Origin: Hedera helix
Taxonomy: Eukaryota > Streptophyta > Magnoliopsida > Apiales > Araliaceae
Direction: 5' to 3'
Assembly: GCA_947179155.2 (NCBI GenBank)
Contig: OX359282.1
Location: 32,165,721 to 32,229,720 of the forward strand
DNA: 64,000 nucleotides
In this document: piece after piece, positions 46,577 to 59,250 of the stretch
Layout: each line of letters starts with the position of its first letter
Numbering within the stretch: the stretch's first letter is position 1
The notes under the pieces: generated by a model
What the model was told of the DNA's origin: nothing
Databases searched by the model: none
Seen by the model: only the letters and a program-made list of their open reading frames with translations
Translations under genes and position numbers: made by a program

Positions 46577-47579
46577 ATATTACAAGCAAAAAGCTGTTCT
46601 TACTGTGAAATGCCAAGCTTTTATTCCATGTAAAAAGTTGTGTTGTGATATTGTGTAACCTTAATTTTTAGAGTGTAAAATTCGGGAGAAATTTGTAAGT
46701 TTATAATTATTGTGATAATGGAGATTTGGAGTTTGGTCTTTGATTTTTTCCTTTAAAGGTTTTTTACATTAAATCTTGTGTTGTTCTTTTCTTATTATTT
46801 TATATTGTTTGATTTGCGTCGACACAGCGAGTACTCTAAATCTTTTCTGCTTGGGCCCTAATTTGTGGAGCTGGAGCATCAGGTTCTGGATCCTACACAA
46901 AGCCGTGTAGTGTGTTGTGACAGTTTAGTTAGTATTAGAACACATGCTTGATCTCTTGTGATGGCCACTAAAATTTGTAGCGAATATGTGGATCCAAGGA
47001 ATTGCTTGAAAGCTTAGGTATACTTTCCAAAGAGAATGAACAGATTGCATTTAGTTATCGTTATGAATAATTTTAAGGGTCAGAATGAACTTGCTTTTCT
47101 TTAGAACTAGGGATTCAACAAGGTTCTCATTTTCAGTATAAATTACAATTAACGTGACAAGGCATTGGGACATTTTTTATTTGAAAAGGGGAATAATATT
47201 TTGAGGGGGAAATAAACAAATCCGCAGCATTTTTCACTAGAATATAAGGCACTAGCTATCTTCAGTAGCAGAAAAAACAGGAATGGTTGATTATAACTTC
47301 ACCTTTTGGGTCCCAAAAGGTGTATAATTAATAGGTTACAGGGAATTATTGAAGACAAGCTGTGTACCATAAGCAATCTCTTGGGGACCATTTAGCCATC
47401 AGGGACAAAATAAGTTCAATAATAAGCACAGAAATTTATTGGCCTGGCTGCATGCCCAGGTATTATGTGGGTGCCAGTGGAAAGACTTCATGAATGCAAA
47501 AATATTAATGTGCTCAACAACTCTTTCACATTCACAAAAATCTAAATCTCACAAAATTATCTAGAGCTAAATGTTAATC

Positions 47580-47817
47580 ATTTCGTCCCAATTTAGATGT
47601 TCCCATATGAATTTCACGCACTTCTAAACAAATTCTACGAGAGATGTACCCATTATTTGCGGTTCTAAAATAAAATCATGCTAAGAATTTTTATTTTTTT
47701 GTTGCAAAACAAGGATAAAATGAAATTGTAAATAGACATGAAAAACTTTGGTAACTAGATTTTTGGGATATCTAAGAACGGATAATGAGACATTTATTAT
47801 GGATGGAGTGAGTATGA
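47580..47817. mobile_element. Stowaway-like MITE
   Basis: Left end TTTCGTCCCAATTTAGATGT and right end, on the other strand, TACTCACTCCATCCATAAT with GTCTCATTATCCGTTC inside. The C-T-C-C-x-T-C-C-(G/A)-T-C-C type terminus and about 240-bp size fit Stowaway. Boundaries approximate. Confidence 0.5.
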
Positions 47818-48492
47818 TTATTAGCTCTTCTCTTTAAGCTGCATGGGTATTATAATCTGAAAAATGAAAATGAACTTGATATGGTGGGTCAACATTCTCA
47901 CTTTGCATGTATAAGCTGAGGAAAAGGAAAAAGTTAATATAGAGCTTTTTGCTTTTCTTCAAGATTTGTTAGACAAAGTCGAAGAAAAGAAACAAAGTTG
48001 AAAAACACAGGACCTAGCCTAACATGCTGCCTGAAGCTCCTTTATCTCATGCGCATCTTGATCAATATTGCAGTAAAGTTCACCATTTAATTAACTTAAA
48101 GGAAGATCATTGTGCAAAAAGAAATATGAAATGGAAAATAATTTGAAATTACATCCACACACGGACACATGTTTGATTTGCAGCAAACTCTAAGAGAATT
48201 AAAGCAATCTCATTTTTACAAAATAAGAAACTGATGTTTAGCAAACTATGCAGTCATTTATGAACCTGTGTAGGACAGAGGAGAGCTAAAGCTATATTGA
48301 ATATGGCTTACAAGAAAGAACATCAGAAGAACGAAGGCTCAAAGGTGGTGCCAAAAAACCGGTAACTTTGTGAGAAAAAACAAAATGTAGGCACTTCCAA
48401 AAAAAAAAAGCGAAAAAAATAAACAAACTTCAGCAGAATGCTCCAACTCTTTAAAATCTCTATTTTCCTTTACTATTTCTGCAGCAGTGATG

Positions 48493-51400
48493 CTAAATAG
48501 GCTTAGACTTTTGTGTGTCGTGTCTTTCTTGGAACCTTGGAACTGCAATAAATATTGGACTTCAATTAGATAGGTAAGGGAAGGAAGGCAAAGAACATTT
48601 TGCAAGATATGCATGATAATACGACAATATTTAAGCACATACCGAGTCCATTAGAATCAGAGGTCTTCATGATTCTAAGCCTTTTCGCGGTGTTGAGAAA
48701 CATCCTAAGAACAAAAGAAAAAGAAGGGGATCACATTTAAGCCACATATACATAACATTTGATCTTTCCGTAGTTCTTCTTTTCACATTTCTTTGCTTGC
48801 TTTGGTTGTTCGCATATCATACGTTTTAGGGTCAAAATAGTTTGATTCATTCTACAAAATTATATCAGATCTAACAGCAGAGTATCAAGGTATTTATTGA
48901 TTTGCATAATTATGTAGTAATGGTTTTTAGTTGCATACCCCCATGGAACATCTCCAACAAGCATCCAGTCTCCTTCTTTATCTTCATAAGTGAGCACAAA
49001 CTCAGAGGATCCGTCCAAAAGTTTTGAGGGTTGTACTGTTTGTTTCTTCACTCCACCAGGTCCTAATTACACAAACACAATTTTACGATGAAACAAAAAC
49101 GGAAAGTAACAGGTAAACACAACTTAGTGGTCAAAACTTGAAAGCCCTTTGACATCAACTCTCACACAGAAGATGGACCAAAGCAAATATTTGTTATTTA
49201 TTATCTCATTTTTGAACCAAATATTTATATAGTTAAGCAAGGTATGTGGTTCTAATTAAGCAAGCTCATAGTTATTTAAACAATACTTACATTCTAAGTC
49301 ATAATATGGTGAAGGAAAGGGAAAGGTAAGGAAGAGCAGAAAACTTCCGTCACTTAGTTTCCCTTGTATCCTTTTTCTTCAGTTTTAAGTAGTGCAACCA
49401 AAAAAGTTCCAATAAAATGGTGCAAACAATCAAGAGAAGATAAATTCCGTTGTTATTTGAATTCTTTTCCCTGAACAAATTAATGAACAAAATATCGCAC
49501 AATGGCTTGGCTTTTGAAACCAAGAACGCATACAAAAAGGAAAAAGAAGGGCAAGGACTTACGGATAGAATTGATGGTTGTTGAGGGTCTGAAGAACATG
49601 TCCTCAAGAGTTTGGGCTAATGTCTCATAACAAGCATGAACACTCAAATCCACTTTCCTTCCTATTTGTAATCCATCCATATTCACCTTCACAAACCCAA
49701 TATGCCCTCTTTCGTTAACAGTTGTATCATTGTTGTTGCTACCATGGTTGATTTTCTTCTTCGAAGTATCTTCTTTACGTGTATCGTTCCCGCCCACTCC
49801 CTTGTCTTCTTGATCACCATTTGCAGACTTTTGGTTGATCAAGCTGTTCATCCTGTAAGTCCTTATAGGCGGCCATCCCACAACCTGACTGTTTTCAGAA
49901 AGCAAAAATATAAATGAATAAATCAGACCTACCAAGCAATAAGAGTTAAAAATAGTTCTAGCGCATGTTTCGACTCAATTTAATCCAAAAAGTTGAGCAC
50001 TTGTTCTTGGTTCTATTTATGTATATCAGTCCTACCTTCTCTCATTATTTTTCAATGTCTATTCACCTATATTTTTTCTACATTCCTTGTTTATTTTCCA
50101 ATGTGAAATTCTTGCCTCAAACACGTATACTCGTAAACTTATTTACGATCACCCCTTTGTTCCCGAGCATATTCCTTTGAGCAGGCTTGTTGGACAGGCT
50201 CTGAAGAATGAGAAAAATATCGTGTCCCAAACAAAGAGTTCCATTTCTAATTACAAACAAGTTGAAAACTTTGCGCAAAGTATTTATGAGTACTATACAG
50301 AAGATATATACCTGGCAAAAAATGAAAAACACCAAAAAGGTAAAAATCTAGCTAACAGGCAGCTCTTTAGTTTGCAATGAAACTGTCTCAATCAGAATAG
50401 AGGCTTGAAAAGGAAAAACTTACAGAATCAAAAAAACAACAACAAAGAAAAAGCAATGGCATAAAACAAACCACTAAAAAACACATATAAATATTTACTT
50501 TGTCCAAAAAAAAAAGTGCTCGTCTGTTTTTTCCCGTATATTAGTGTTGAGCGGTTGGCATACGACACACATAGACATGATATTTTTTATAAAAAAAAAT
50601 TCCATAATAAATTTTAATCACTAAAATTTAATATTGAAGAAAAAAGAAAAAGAGAAGTGTTTATTTACCTCCCTATTATTCTAATTCTACAATCACATAA
50701 AATACATTAATCCTAAAGTTAATAATTATGTACAATACATGTCATTGTATTTTGGTCATAGGAGTAAAAGAAGAATCATGAATCATTTTCAAAATAAAAT
50801 GCAATTATAACATAAACCCCAAATGAAGAAAATAAAAGAAGCAGCTACAGAATCATTAGCAGAAACTCCCATAATAACTGAAAAAATCTAGAGAACTGAT
50901 ATTTGCAAAGGAAATTAATATTTTCGTAAAACTCTACTCACATGAAGGTGAGCCCCACTTACTATTCATGTGACTAGAGCTTTGCAAAAATATCAATTTT
51001 TCTTGTTAAAATATCAATTCCCAAAATCTAACTACTGTAAAAGTGAGTTCTTTTATATATTGCGATAAAAACATGTTGTCTCTTATCGCCAGTGGACATT
51101 ATAATAGGTAAATCTAAATATTATTGATGCGTCTACTCCCAACAAATTTAACCAACAAAACGCAACATGTTTTCGTCTTAATATAAAATTTTCCCCATAA
51201 AAAATTGTAGAAACCAGCTCTAAAGAACAGAATATCAACAGAAATGAAAAAAATAATAATAAATAAAAAGGAAAGAAAAACAAGAAATTAAAGTTGAAGC
51301 AAATTAACATGAAAGATTTACTTGGAAATTAAACTAGACAACAAAAAATAACAAAAACTCATGGTGCAAATTGAGTGGAAAAATCAAATAAAATACCTGA

Positions 51401-51692
51401 CAGCAGGGGAAGCAGAGTATCCAACCTCAGGAGGACCAACACAATCAGCTCCTCTTTTGGTGCCAGCAGATGAACAAGGAAAGTCTTTTGCGGTCATTAT
51501 CTTCACATACTCATACTTACCCTTCACCACCCCACCGCCGGCGCCACTACGGAGGCTCAAGCCAAGACCCAGTTCGAGTTCAGCCTCATCTTGGTAAGAA
51601 GACACCTTTGAAGACAGCATTTTCTCCGTTTCCGACACACCGGCACCACCACCACCAGCAGGACCGCCTAGTAAGCCTAAAGTTGCTTCCAT
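48493..51692 (-). CDS. IAA13: Aux/IAA auxin-response repressor of the IAA11/12/13 group, five exons
   Basis: Exons 51692-51397, 49888-49563, 49062-48939, 48704-48643 and 48542-48493 join in phase to 858 nt, 285 residues. All introns have GT-AG ends. Domain I: LELGLGLSLRSG, the EAR repression motif that recruits TOPLESS. A KR pair precedes domain II, the degron SQVVGWPPIRTYRMNSL, which TIR1/AFB receptors bind in the presence of auxin. Domains III/IV form the PB1 fold for pairing with ARFs: FVKVNMDGLQIGRKVDLS, LAQTLEDMFF, then EFVLTYEDKEGDWMLVGDVP and KRLRIMKTSD. The RMNSL after the degron and the GLVPRFQERHDTQKSKPI tail fit the IAA11/12/13 clade (BODENLOS group). The residue after GDVPW is G where E, Q or R is usual. 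Nothing is broken. Which of the three paralogues is uncertain. Confidence 0.9.
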
Positions 51693-53330
51693 TTGTATGA
51701 ATAAGAAGATATATATCAAGAAATTGATGGGTATTACTTAATTTAAAGGTTTAAGTAGTTGAGGCAGAGTAAGAGAGAAAAATGTATAGAATTTGGGGAG
51801 CTAAAAATGGAGGGAACTAAGAAGGATGAGAGAGAGTACTACTCTCTCAGTCAAGCTTTATCGACTATCGTCATAATTAACTCGATCAAATTAATAATAT
51901 TTAAAATTAAAATTTATTCTTAAATTTAAACATAAAATTATTATTATAAAGAAATATATTTAATATATTATCAAAGTTAATTTATTTAATTTTAAATTTT
52001 TATTTAATTATTAATTTTGAAATTAATTAATTTAACCATAAAAATTAATTAAAATAAATAAAATTAGACAGAATTAATAAAAACTAAAAGTGGATGGAGA
52101 GTGTGTAATAATGGTGTAGGACTAAGGGGACCAACATGTCTCTTGTAGTGCGCCTACCACAGTCACACTGTCTCAAGTTTCAACTTTTACTCGATTAAGT
52201 CTGGCCTCCTCCATTATATGCTTTTCTTATCGGGCCACATTGCCTGAATCATTCGTCTGATGGAGTAGTTTATACGTGTGTATGAATTCTTTTCCTTCAG
52301 CTTAGCTTTCAGTTGGAAATTACTTCATCTTTCCTATTTAGCATAAGATGTCTTAAAAATGAATAATATTATTATAAATAAAAAGTTACGTATAAAAAAC
52401 AGCACTTATGTATTGTATATTAATAAAAATGTATGAGACGGTTAATAGTAATGATAGATCTCGTTTTTTATTTTTTTCTCTTTTTTATGTTATTTGTGCA
52501 CAACTTTTAATTTGTGTTCATAGTATTATTTCTTAAAAATAGTATTAATTTGTTACTATAATTTAAGTTAAATTCATATACAAGTAATATCACTTTCATA
52601 TCAAATTGACAAACAATTTATATGATGTTGGTTAATTTTATATTAAATATAAATTGCGCGTGAAATTATGAGCGATAAAATAAAATAATATTATGTGTGT
52701 CTCTTTTTTATATTTTTACATTCTCTTATCTCATATACGATGTTATCGAATATTCACCTGAATTTTATCGCCTTATATACTAACATTTTTTTAAAATTTA
52801 GTAAAATAATTTGAAGTTTTGTTCCTAATAAGTGAGCAAAATATCTTTTGAAAGAGGGAAATAACTGTCAGATATGTATATTTGCATTAAACCAAACGTG
52901 AAGAATTGAAATTTCAATACATATCTTCTTATATTCTAAAAAAGTCTCAAGTGAAGGGACATATTATGTAGTACCTGCATGTAGGTCCTGGTAGTGTAGG
53001 TACGTAATAAAATGGTCGTTTTTATGTTATTTTAGTCTCTTTGTTCATTTGATTATCTTTTAATAAAATGATTTTCAATAGCCAAATCCTCTTGCACAAA
53101 TTTGCGTTAGTGGGAAGAGCATTACACAACCACTTCCATTCCTATCATCCCTAAACCTTCTTTTGCACTTTTAGCGACGAAAATAAATCTATTTACCGTT
53201 ACTAATGTTTCTTTATTTATTTTTTTCCATCCAATGTAATGAAAGAATAAATTTCGCACTATCTTGACATTTGGTCAGAAGGATTGGAGGCTAAACACTT
53301 TGATCTATGCTTAATACATTTTTATCCCCA

Positions 53331-53331
<1 letters not shown>
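51693..53331. other. Aux/IAA 5' region and intergenic DNA
   Basis: 51720-51860 holds the likely 5' UTR and promoter of the Aux/IAA gene, with GA/CT-rich GAGAGAGTACTACTCTCTC palindrome at about 51829-51847. Beyond it is AT-rich DNA with no gene seen. A (TA)n run lies at 53334-53360. Confidence 0.5.
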
Positions 53332-53354
<23 letters not shown>

Positions 53355-53364
<10 letters not shown>

Positions 53365-53625
53365 CTAGGACACTGGAAAATTTTAATCTCTCGTCCGCTA
53401 TTAATAATAGCGGATGACTATATATTAAATGTTATCAATGATATTTTATCTATTTTACTCCATTTCATAACAACTTGCTATAGATAAAAGAATGATCTAT
53501 AGCAAGTTGTTATGAAATGGAGTAAAATAGATAAAATATCATTGATAGCATTTAATATATAGTCATCCGCTACTCTTAATAGCGGACGAGAGATTAAAAT
53601 TTTCCAGTGTCCTAGCTAATATATA
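53355..53625. repeat. Long near-perfect foldback hairpin
   Basis: Left arm about 53355-53485 and right arm 53495-53625 are reverse complements with only about four mismatches over roughly 130 bp; the loop is AAAAGAATG (53486-53494). Arms include CACTGGAAAATTTTAATCTC, GTCCGCTATTAA and ACTCCATTTCATAACAACTT. To the right, 53626-53720 holds more GTAGCGGATG / CATCCACTAC words in both orientations. It adjoins a (TA)n run. It looks like a young foldback MITE or hairpin RNA locus. Confidence 0.85.
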
Positions 53626-53871
53626 GTAGCGGATGTAACCCATCATTATCTGCTACTATTAGTATGCTACTATTAACAGCGGATGGTTTAGTCATCCACT
53701 ACTATTAGTAGCAGATGACAGTTTTTAATTTTTTAATCTCAGACGTTGGTCCCTATAATGAATGGTATGCATGTTATTTGTTCTATCTTGCTTCATAGCA
53801 AATAGTTGTTATAGATCATTGCTTCATAGGAAATGGCTCAAGTGCAAAACCTAAGTCCCAAATCCATTGAA

Positions 53872-56813
53872 TGTAAGATCCCGAATTTTATGAAATACAA
53901 AATTTAATTTTTCTTCATTTATATTTTTTCTGAAACAGTAAGTGGTTACATTGACAAAGTTAAGAGTTAAGGATGTTATGTGCAAATTATATTATGTCGG
54001 ACAATACTCGTTTGGTCGGGGAATATTCGTTCTGTAGGAGAATATTCGTACGACGGCGCTGTACATTGGTGGACCACACAACGAATAATTGTCGGATATA
54101 GAAAACGACATAAATAATTTTTAAATGGCCAATGATACTATCACTTTTAATTATTAAAATACCCAGTGATAAAAGAATAATAATATACGGTATTACAGGT
54201 AAGACACGGTATTGCACAGTAGCACATGGCATTGCACAATATTTCGTATTATTGAATTGATAAAGTGGTTATCGTACAATATTTGACTTTATTGTCACAT
54301 GCACAATAATTTATATTATTAAACTGATAATTGTCACAGTAGCATATACACAGTAATTCACATTATTGAATCAATAATTGTCATTACACAGTAACGTATT
54401 CTTTCTTTTATATACTTTCTGCATTATTGTTATCTCTATTATGATGTTAATTAAACTATTGTATTTCATTATTAATTAATTTGATATCTAACTCAGAGAG
54501 TCAACTACACTGTATTTATAATAATTAGGCATAATAATGAATAAGTGTGAATTATTGTTGAATAATTGAATTGATAAAGTTGTTTGTTTATTATAATAAA
54601 TAATATAAAGTTAGGTGATATAAAATGAATGATATATATTAAAGATAATGTAATAATTATAGAATTTTAAATGAACGGTGTAGATTGAAGATGATATTTA
54701 AATGAATGGTTTAGATTAAGAAAATCTTAAAAGATGAAATAAATGGTATAGATTAAAGATAATATAGAATTTGAAATGGATGGTGTAGATTAAAGATGAT
54801 CTTTAAATGAATGGTTTAAATTAAAGAAATCTTAAAAGGTGAAATGAGTGGTAAGGATTAAACATTATCTTAAAATGAACGGTTTAGATTAAATTAGAAA
54901 ATCTTGGTTATGATAAGATTTTTGGTTATAAATAGAGGCCTTAACTTAAAGATTTTTCATAAACTTTTTTGCTCATTCTTTCTTTCACTCTCTAAATACT
55001 TATTTGTGTAAGTCCTCTCTAAGTGTGCTTAAGTCATCTTGAGTATTTGTGAAGATCTATAAGTGTACGGGTACTATTCAAGTTAATCAACCTCATTTAA
55101 ATCAATATTCAGCCACGTGTTAAGGTAAAAGATTATCATTTTTTTATTCTCGAAAATAATATCGTTTCTCTCTTACTCATAAGATGTGTCATTTATTTTC
55201 ATGTATTAAATTGTGGGAATAACTTTACGGCGTGGATTACCGCCTGCTGGTGAATAACCTTTCGTATTCATTCCTTATTAATCTCTGAGAATAACCTTAC
55301 TGCGCGGATTACCGCTTGTTTGGTGAATAACTATTCGTATTCAATTTTTATTAAATTGTGGGAATAACCTTATAGCGTGGATTATCGCCTGTTGGTGAAT
55401 AACTTTTCGTAATCATTCATTTTTAATCTCTAAGAATAACCTGACTACGCGGATTACCGCATGTTGGGTGAATTACTCTTTGTAATCACTTCTTATTTGT
55501 CTCTTGTGGAAGTAATTTGTCTACACGAATTATCACGACACTTTTATTTCATATTCGTTTGTAATATCATTTTCTTTCATATTCGTAAGTGATATTATTT
55601 TTTTTTATACTCATAAGGGATACCATCTTTTTCATCTTCCATTATTCAAATTTACTATAGTAAGGGGTATTATTTCTTTTATACTCTTAACTTATTATTT
55701 GGTAAAGTTTCCTGAAATGATTATATGTTCCTTAATGGTTTGTGCTTCATCTAATATCATTGTAATTGAACCTTCATATTTTTCTAAATATTTCTATTGA
55801 ACTGTAACCGTTATTTTGAACTGTGAATCTTGAATATCATTTTTGAATTTTACTCCACATCATGTTGACAATTTGGACATTATTTGAATCTGCACAAAGT
55901 AAACCTCCGATACTTATTGTTTATCCTGTTTCTTCTGTTCATCATTTGTATCACTGGTATTTGTACTAATCATCAAGAATCACGTTGTTGTGAATATATG
56001 TGGTCGGGGGCACAGATGCGATATAATTGTTGAACAGATGTTAGGTTAAAGGCGATATAATAGGTTAAAGGCGATACATTTGTTCGGTGTCTTTTATGAC
56101 ACGTGGTGAAAGTTTTCTTTAGCCCGTAGTGCAAAAATGAACTGTTGTTTGGTATGATTATGACCAAAGGCTGAATACTGGTATAATCATGACCGTTGGT
56201 GTTATATTGAATATCTTTGGCCCGCAGTGCAAAGATGAATTGTTGATTTGCATGATTATGATCAGGAACTGTGAGTTTGTATTCTCATGGTCAATGGTGT
56301 TTCAGATGATAAAAGTTGATGATGTTTTTCCTAAAAAGAGAAGCGAGTGGACACTATAGTCTGCATTATTCTTCTAATAGATTGCTCATTTCGCTGCTAT
56401 TATTGATCTGAATATTGTTCAAGAATTTAAGTACAGTTTTTGATATAAACCTTGTAGTTTATTGTATTCTATCAAGAACTCAACTGTTGAAGGCTAACGA
56501 TAATTTATTCGTCATTATCTTAGTCATGATATTCTTTACTGGGTTATTTGAGCTCACACTTTCTTTTTGTTCCATTGTTTTTCAACAGGAGATGAGAACG
56601 TAGCTGAGTTTAGCCGAGGGATGGAGTGAGAGTCCGAGGGATAGCTATCATAGTTTTCACGTGTTGTAAAATAATGTGACAATAATCGTGAAAGACTTAA
56701 TTGTGTATTATTATACACTGTATTGTTGTACATTGCACTACTTGTAATAATTTTGTTATAGTCTTTTAACAACTCAAGTTTGGACTGTGTGGGCCCAGAT
56801 TTGGGGCGTCACA
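53872..56813 (+). mobile_element. Solo LTR of the gypsy family, perfect target duplication
   Basis: 2942 bp from TGTAAGATCCCG to GGGGCGTCACA, flanked by TTGAA at 53867-53871 and 56814-56818. Same family as the element at 8015 but opposite strand and clearly diverged, with many C-to-T changes. TATA box TTATAAATAG at 54927-54936. About five diverged 70-bp repeats at 55212-55545. A lone LTR with intact duplication indicates loss of the internal region by LTR-LTR recombination. Confidence 0.92.
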
Positions 56814-56818
56814 TTGAA

Positions 56819-57677
56819 CATCTAGGTTTAGGCCCATAAGTTCATCACCCGCGGGATATTCGAGACGAAAAACTACTAACAGATGAAAGTTAGGCCCAAC
56901 AACCCACTATCGAACTGGATGAACCCCTCGAGGCCTAATCGTTGAATTTGTATAGGAGGACCATTGACGGGGGCGATTTATTATAGATGATGGGATTGCC
57001 ATTGTCCCTCTCACATAGGATAATTCCTCACCCACCATCCTACATGACTGGACATATTCCACTATCGAAAACGCCTAAAAATAGGAGAAAGCAAGAAGAA
57101 CCCAGATTAAACACTCCTTTTTACACGCACATACACAATTGATATTAGTTGATATTCTATCTTTCTCTTTAGTTACTAATATATAAACTAGATATTCTAT
57201 GGTAGAACCATTCCTTGAACTATCGTGAGAACATGGTTTGCAAGGTTGAGGCATGAAGTGGAACGCCAAAACCCTACTCGAAGGATAGAGCATCATCATT
57301 GATGCTAGAACAAGAGTTGAAAAACCAGTAACTAGAAAAGATGGAGGTTAAGTTGAGCTTTCTAGCAAATACGTGAAAACTTCGATAGAGAGAGAAAATA
57401 CCTATGGAAGGAGCAGAAGTGAGAGGAAAGTATGAAAATAAAGTTGTACCCTACTATTTATACATCCCTTAGAAATAAAAATCCATCGTTAAATTTAAAA
57501 TCAACAGTTTAGATGGATTTGTTAGTTTTCACCCATGAGCGACAGGTGAAGCAACACATTTGGTGCCATAATGGCCTTGAACTTCAAGAAACGGTACAAT
57601 AGATGCGCACAATAAACCCTTGTTTCTTGAAAAACGCACGTGTGACAGATGATTTCTCCCAACCAACTGAGGCCCAA
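56819..57677. other. Segment between gypsy insertions, possible fragment of another LTR
   Basis: More GC-rich than its surroundings, with GGTTTAGGCCCATAAG, CCCCTCGAGGCCTAATCG and, on the minus strand near 57460, GATGTATAAATAGTAGGG (TATA-like) followed by a CT-rich leader-like stretch. It may be part of an unrelated LTR read on the minus strand. No coding frame supported. Confidence 0.4.
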
Positions 57678-58964
57678 TGTAAGACCCCGAATTTTATGAA
57701 ATACAAAATTTAATTAAATTGTGGGAATAACCTTACGGAGCGGATTGCCGCCTGTTGGTGAATAACCCTTTGTATTAATTTCCTTCACCTTTTGTTAATC
57801 AAACCTGCTACGGTAAGGGATATTATTTTCTTTCATACTCCTAAATCGAAATTTATTATGGAACTATTGCTTCTATAATTCCTGAAAATATTATATGTTC
57901 CATAATAGTTGAACTTCATTATTTCAACTGAACCTTCCTATTTACGTGAACCTTTCTATTGAATTGTAACCGTTATTCTGAACTGTGGATCTTGAATATC
58001 ATTTTTAAATTTCACTCCACATCATGTTGACAATTTGGACATTATTTGAATCTGTACAAAGTAAACTTCCGATACTTATTGTTATCCTATTTCTTCTGTT
58101 CATCATTTATATCATTCTAATCATCCAAAAATCAAGTTGTTGTGAATATCTGTGGCCGGGGGCACAGATGTGATATATTTGTTGAACAGATGATAGGTTA
58201 AAGGCGATATAATAGGTTAAAGGCGATACATCTGTTCGGTGTCTTTTATGGCACGTGGTGAATGTTCTCTTTGGCCCGTAGTGCAAAGATGAACTGTTGT
58301 TTGGTATGATTATGACCAAAGGCTGAATCTGGTATAATCATGACCGTTGGTGTTATATTGAATGTCTTTGGCCCGTAGTGCAAAGATGAACTGTTGATCT
58401 GCATGATTATGATCAGGAACTGTGAATTTGTATTATCTTGACTAATGATATTTCAGATGATAAAAGTTGATGATGTTTTTCCTAAAAAGAGAACCGAGTG
58501 GACATTATAGTCTGCATTATTCTTCTAATAGATTACTCATTCCGCTGCTATTATTGATCTGAACGTTGTTTAAGAATTTAACTGCAGTTTTTGATATAAA
58601 CCTTGTAGTCTATTGTATTCTATCAAGAACTCAACTGTTGAAGACTAATGATAATTTATTCGTCATTATCTTAGTCATGATATTCTTTACTGGGCTATTT
58701 GAGCTCACCCTTTCTTTTGTTCCATTGTTTTTCAACAGGAGATGAAAACATAACAGGGTCTAGCCGGGGAATGGAGTGAGGGTCCGAGGAATAGTTATCA
58801 TAGTTTTCACGTTTTGTAAAATAGTGTGGCAATAATAGTGAAGACTTAGTTGTGTATTATTATACACTGTATTGTTGTACGTTGTGCTTTATTGTAATAA
58901 TTTTGTTGTAGTCTTTTGACGACTCAAGTATGGGCTGTGTGGGCCTAGATTTGGGGGCGTCACA
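57678..58964 (+). repeat. First, internally deleted LTR of the array
   Basis: 1287 bp. The first 38 bases match the LTR start, then the sequence jumps to the last 70-bp repeat, skipping about 2.15 kb that includes U3, TATA box and most of the leader. The join falls in an AATT word shared by both sides. The rest matches 61437-62686 with about five differences. Confidence 0.9.
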
Positions 58965-59245
58965 GTTGGCATCAGAGCTTGGGGATATGGTCTTTAATGG
59001 AGATCTGGGGTAGAACTAGGAGGGGAGAGACGAATAGAATCAGTCACTAGTGTGTCCTACCTAAAATAGATTTTATTATCTAATGAGTCGATTTGAATGT
59101 AGGAACAGGAAGTGATGAGTCAGTTTGTTTGAACTAACAATTATTTTGTGACCACAGTTTAGTATGACATCTGAAAATCAGGAGGATAACTATGAAATGC
59201 CCGGTACGTCAATTTCGGGGACGAAATTTCATAAGGAGGGGAGGT
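58965..59245 (+). other. Miniature internal region, first unit
   Basis: GT spacer, primer-binding site TGGCATCAGAGC (58967-58978), leader, start codon at 59164 and polypurine tract AAGGAGGGGAGGT (59233-59245). It matches both ends of the internal region of the full-length element and lacks everything between. Confidence 0.9.
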
Positions 59246-59250
59246 TGTAA
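59164..59250 (+). CDS. Miniature gag-pol fusion frame, first unit (28 codons)
   Basis: Begins MTSENQEDNYEMP, matching the first gag codons of the full-length element, and goes on GTSISGTKFHKEGRL, the last 15 residues of its pol. It stops at a TAA that belongs to the LTR start, as in the full-length copy. The frame is kept across a deletion of nearly all of gag-pol. It has no domain and may be a passive leftover. Confidence is in the structure, not in translation. Confidence 0.6.
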   Translation: MTSENQEDNYEMPGTSISGTKFHKEGRL

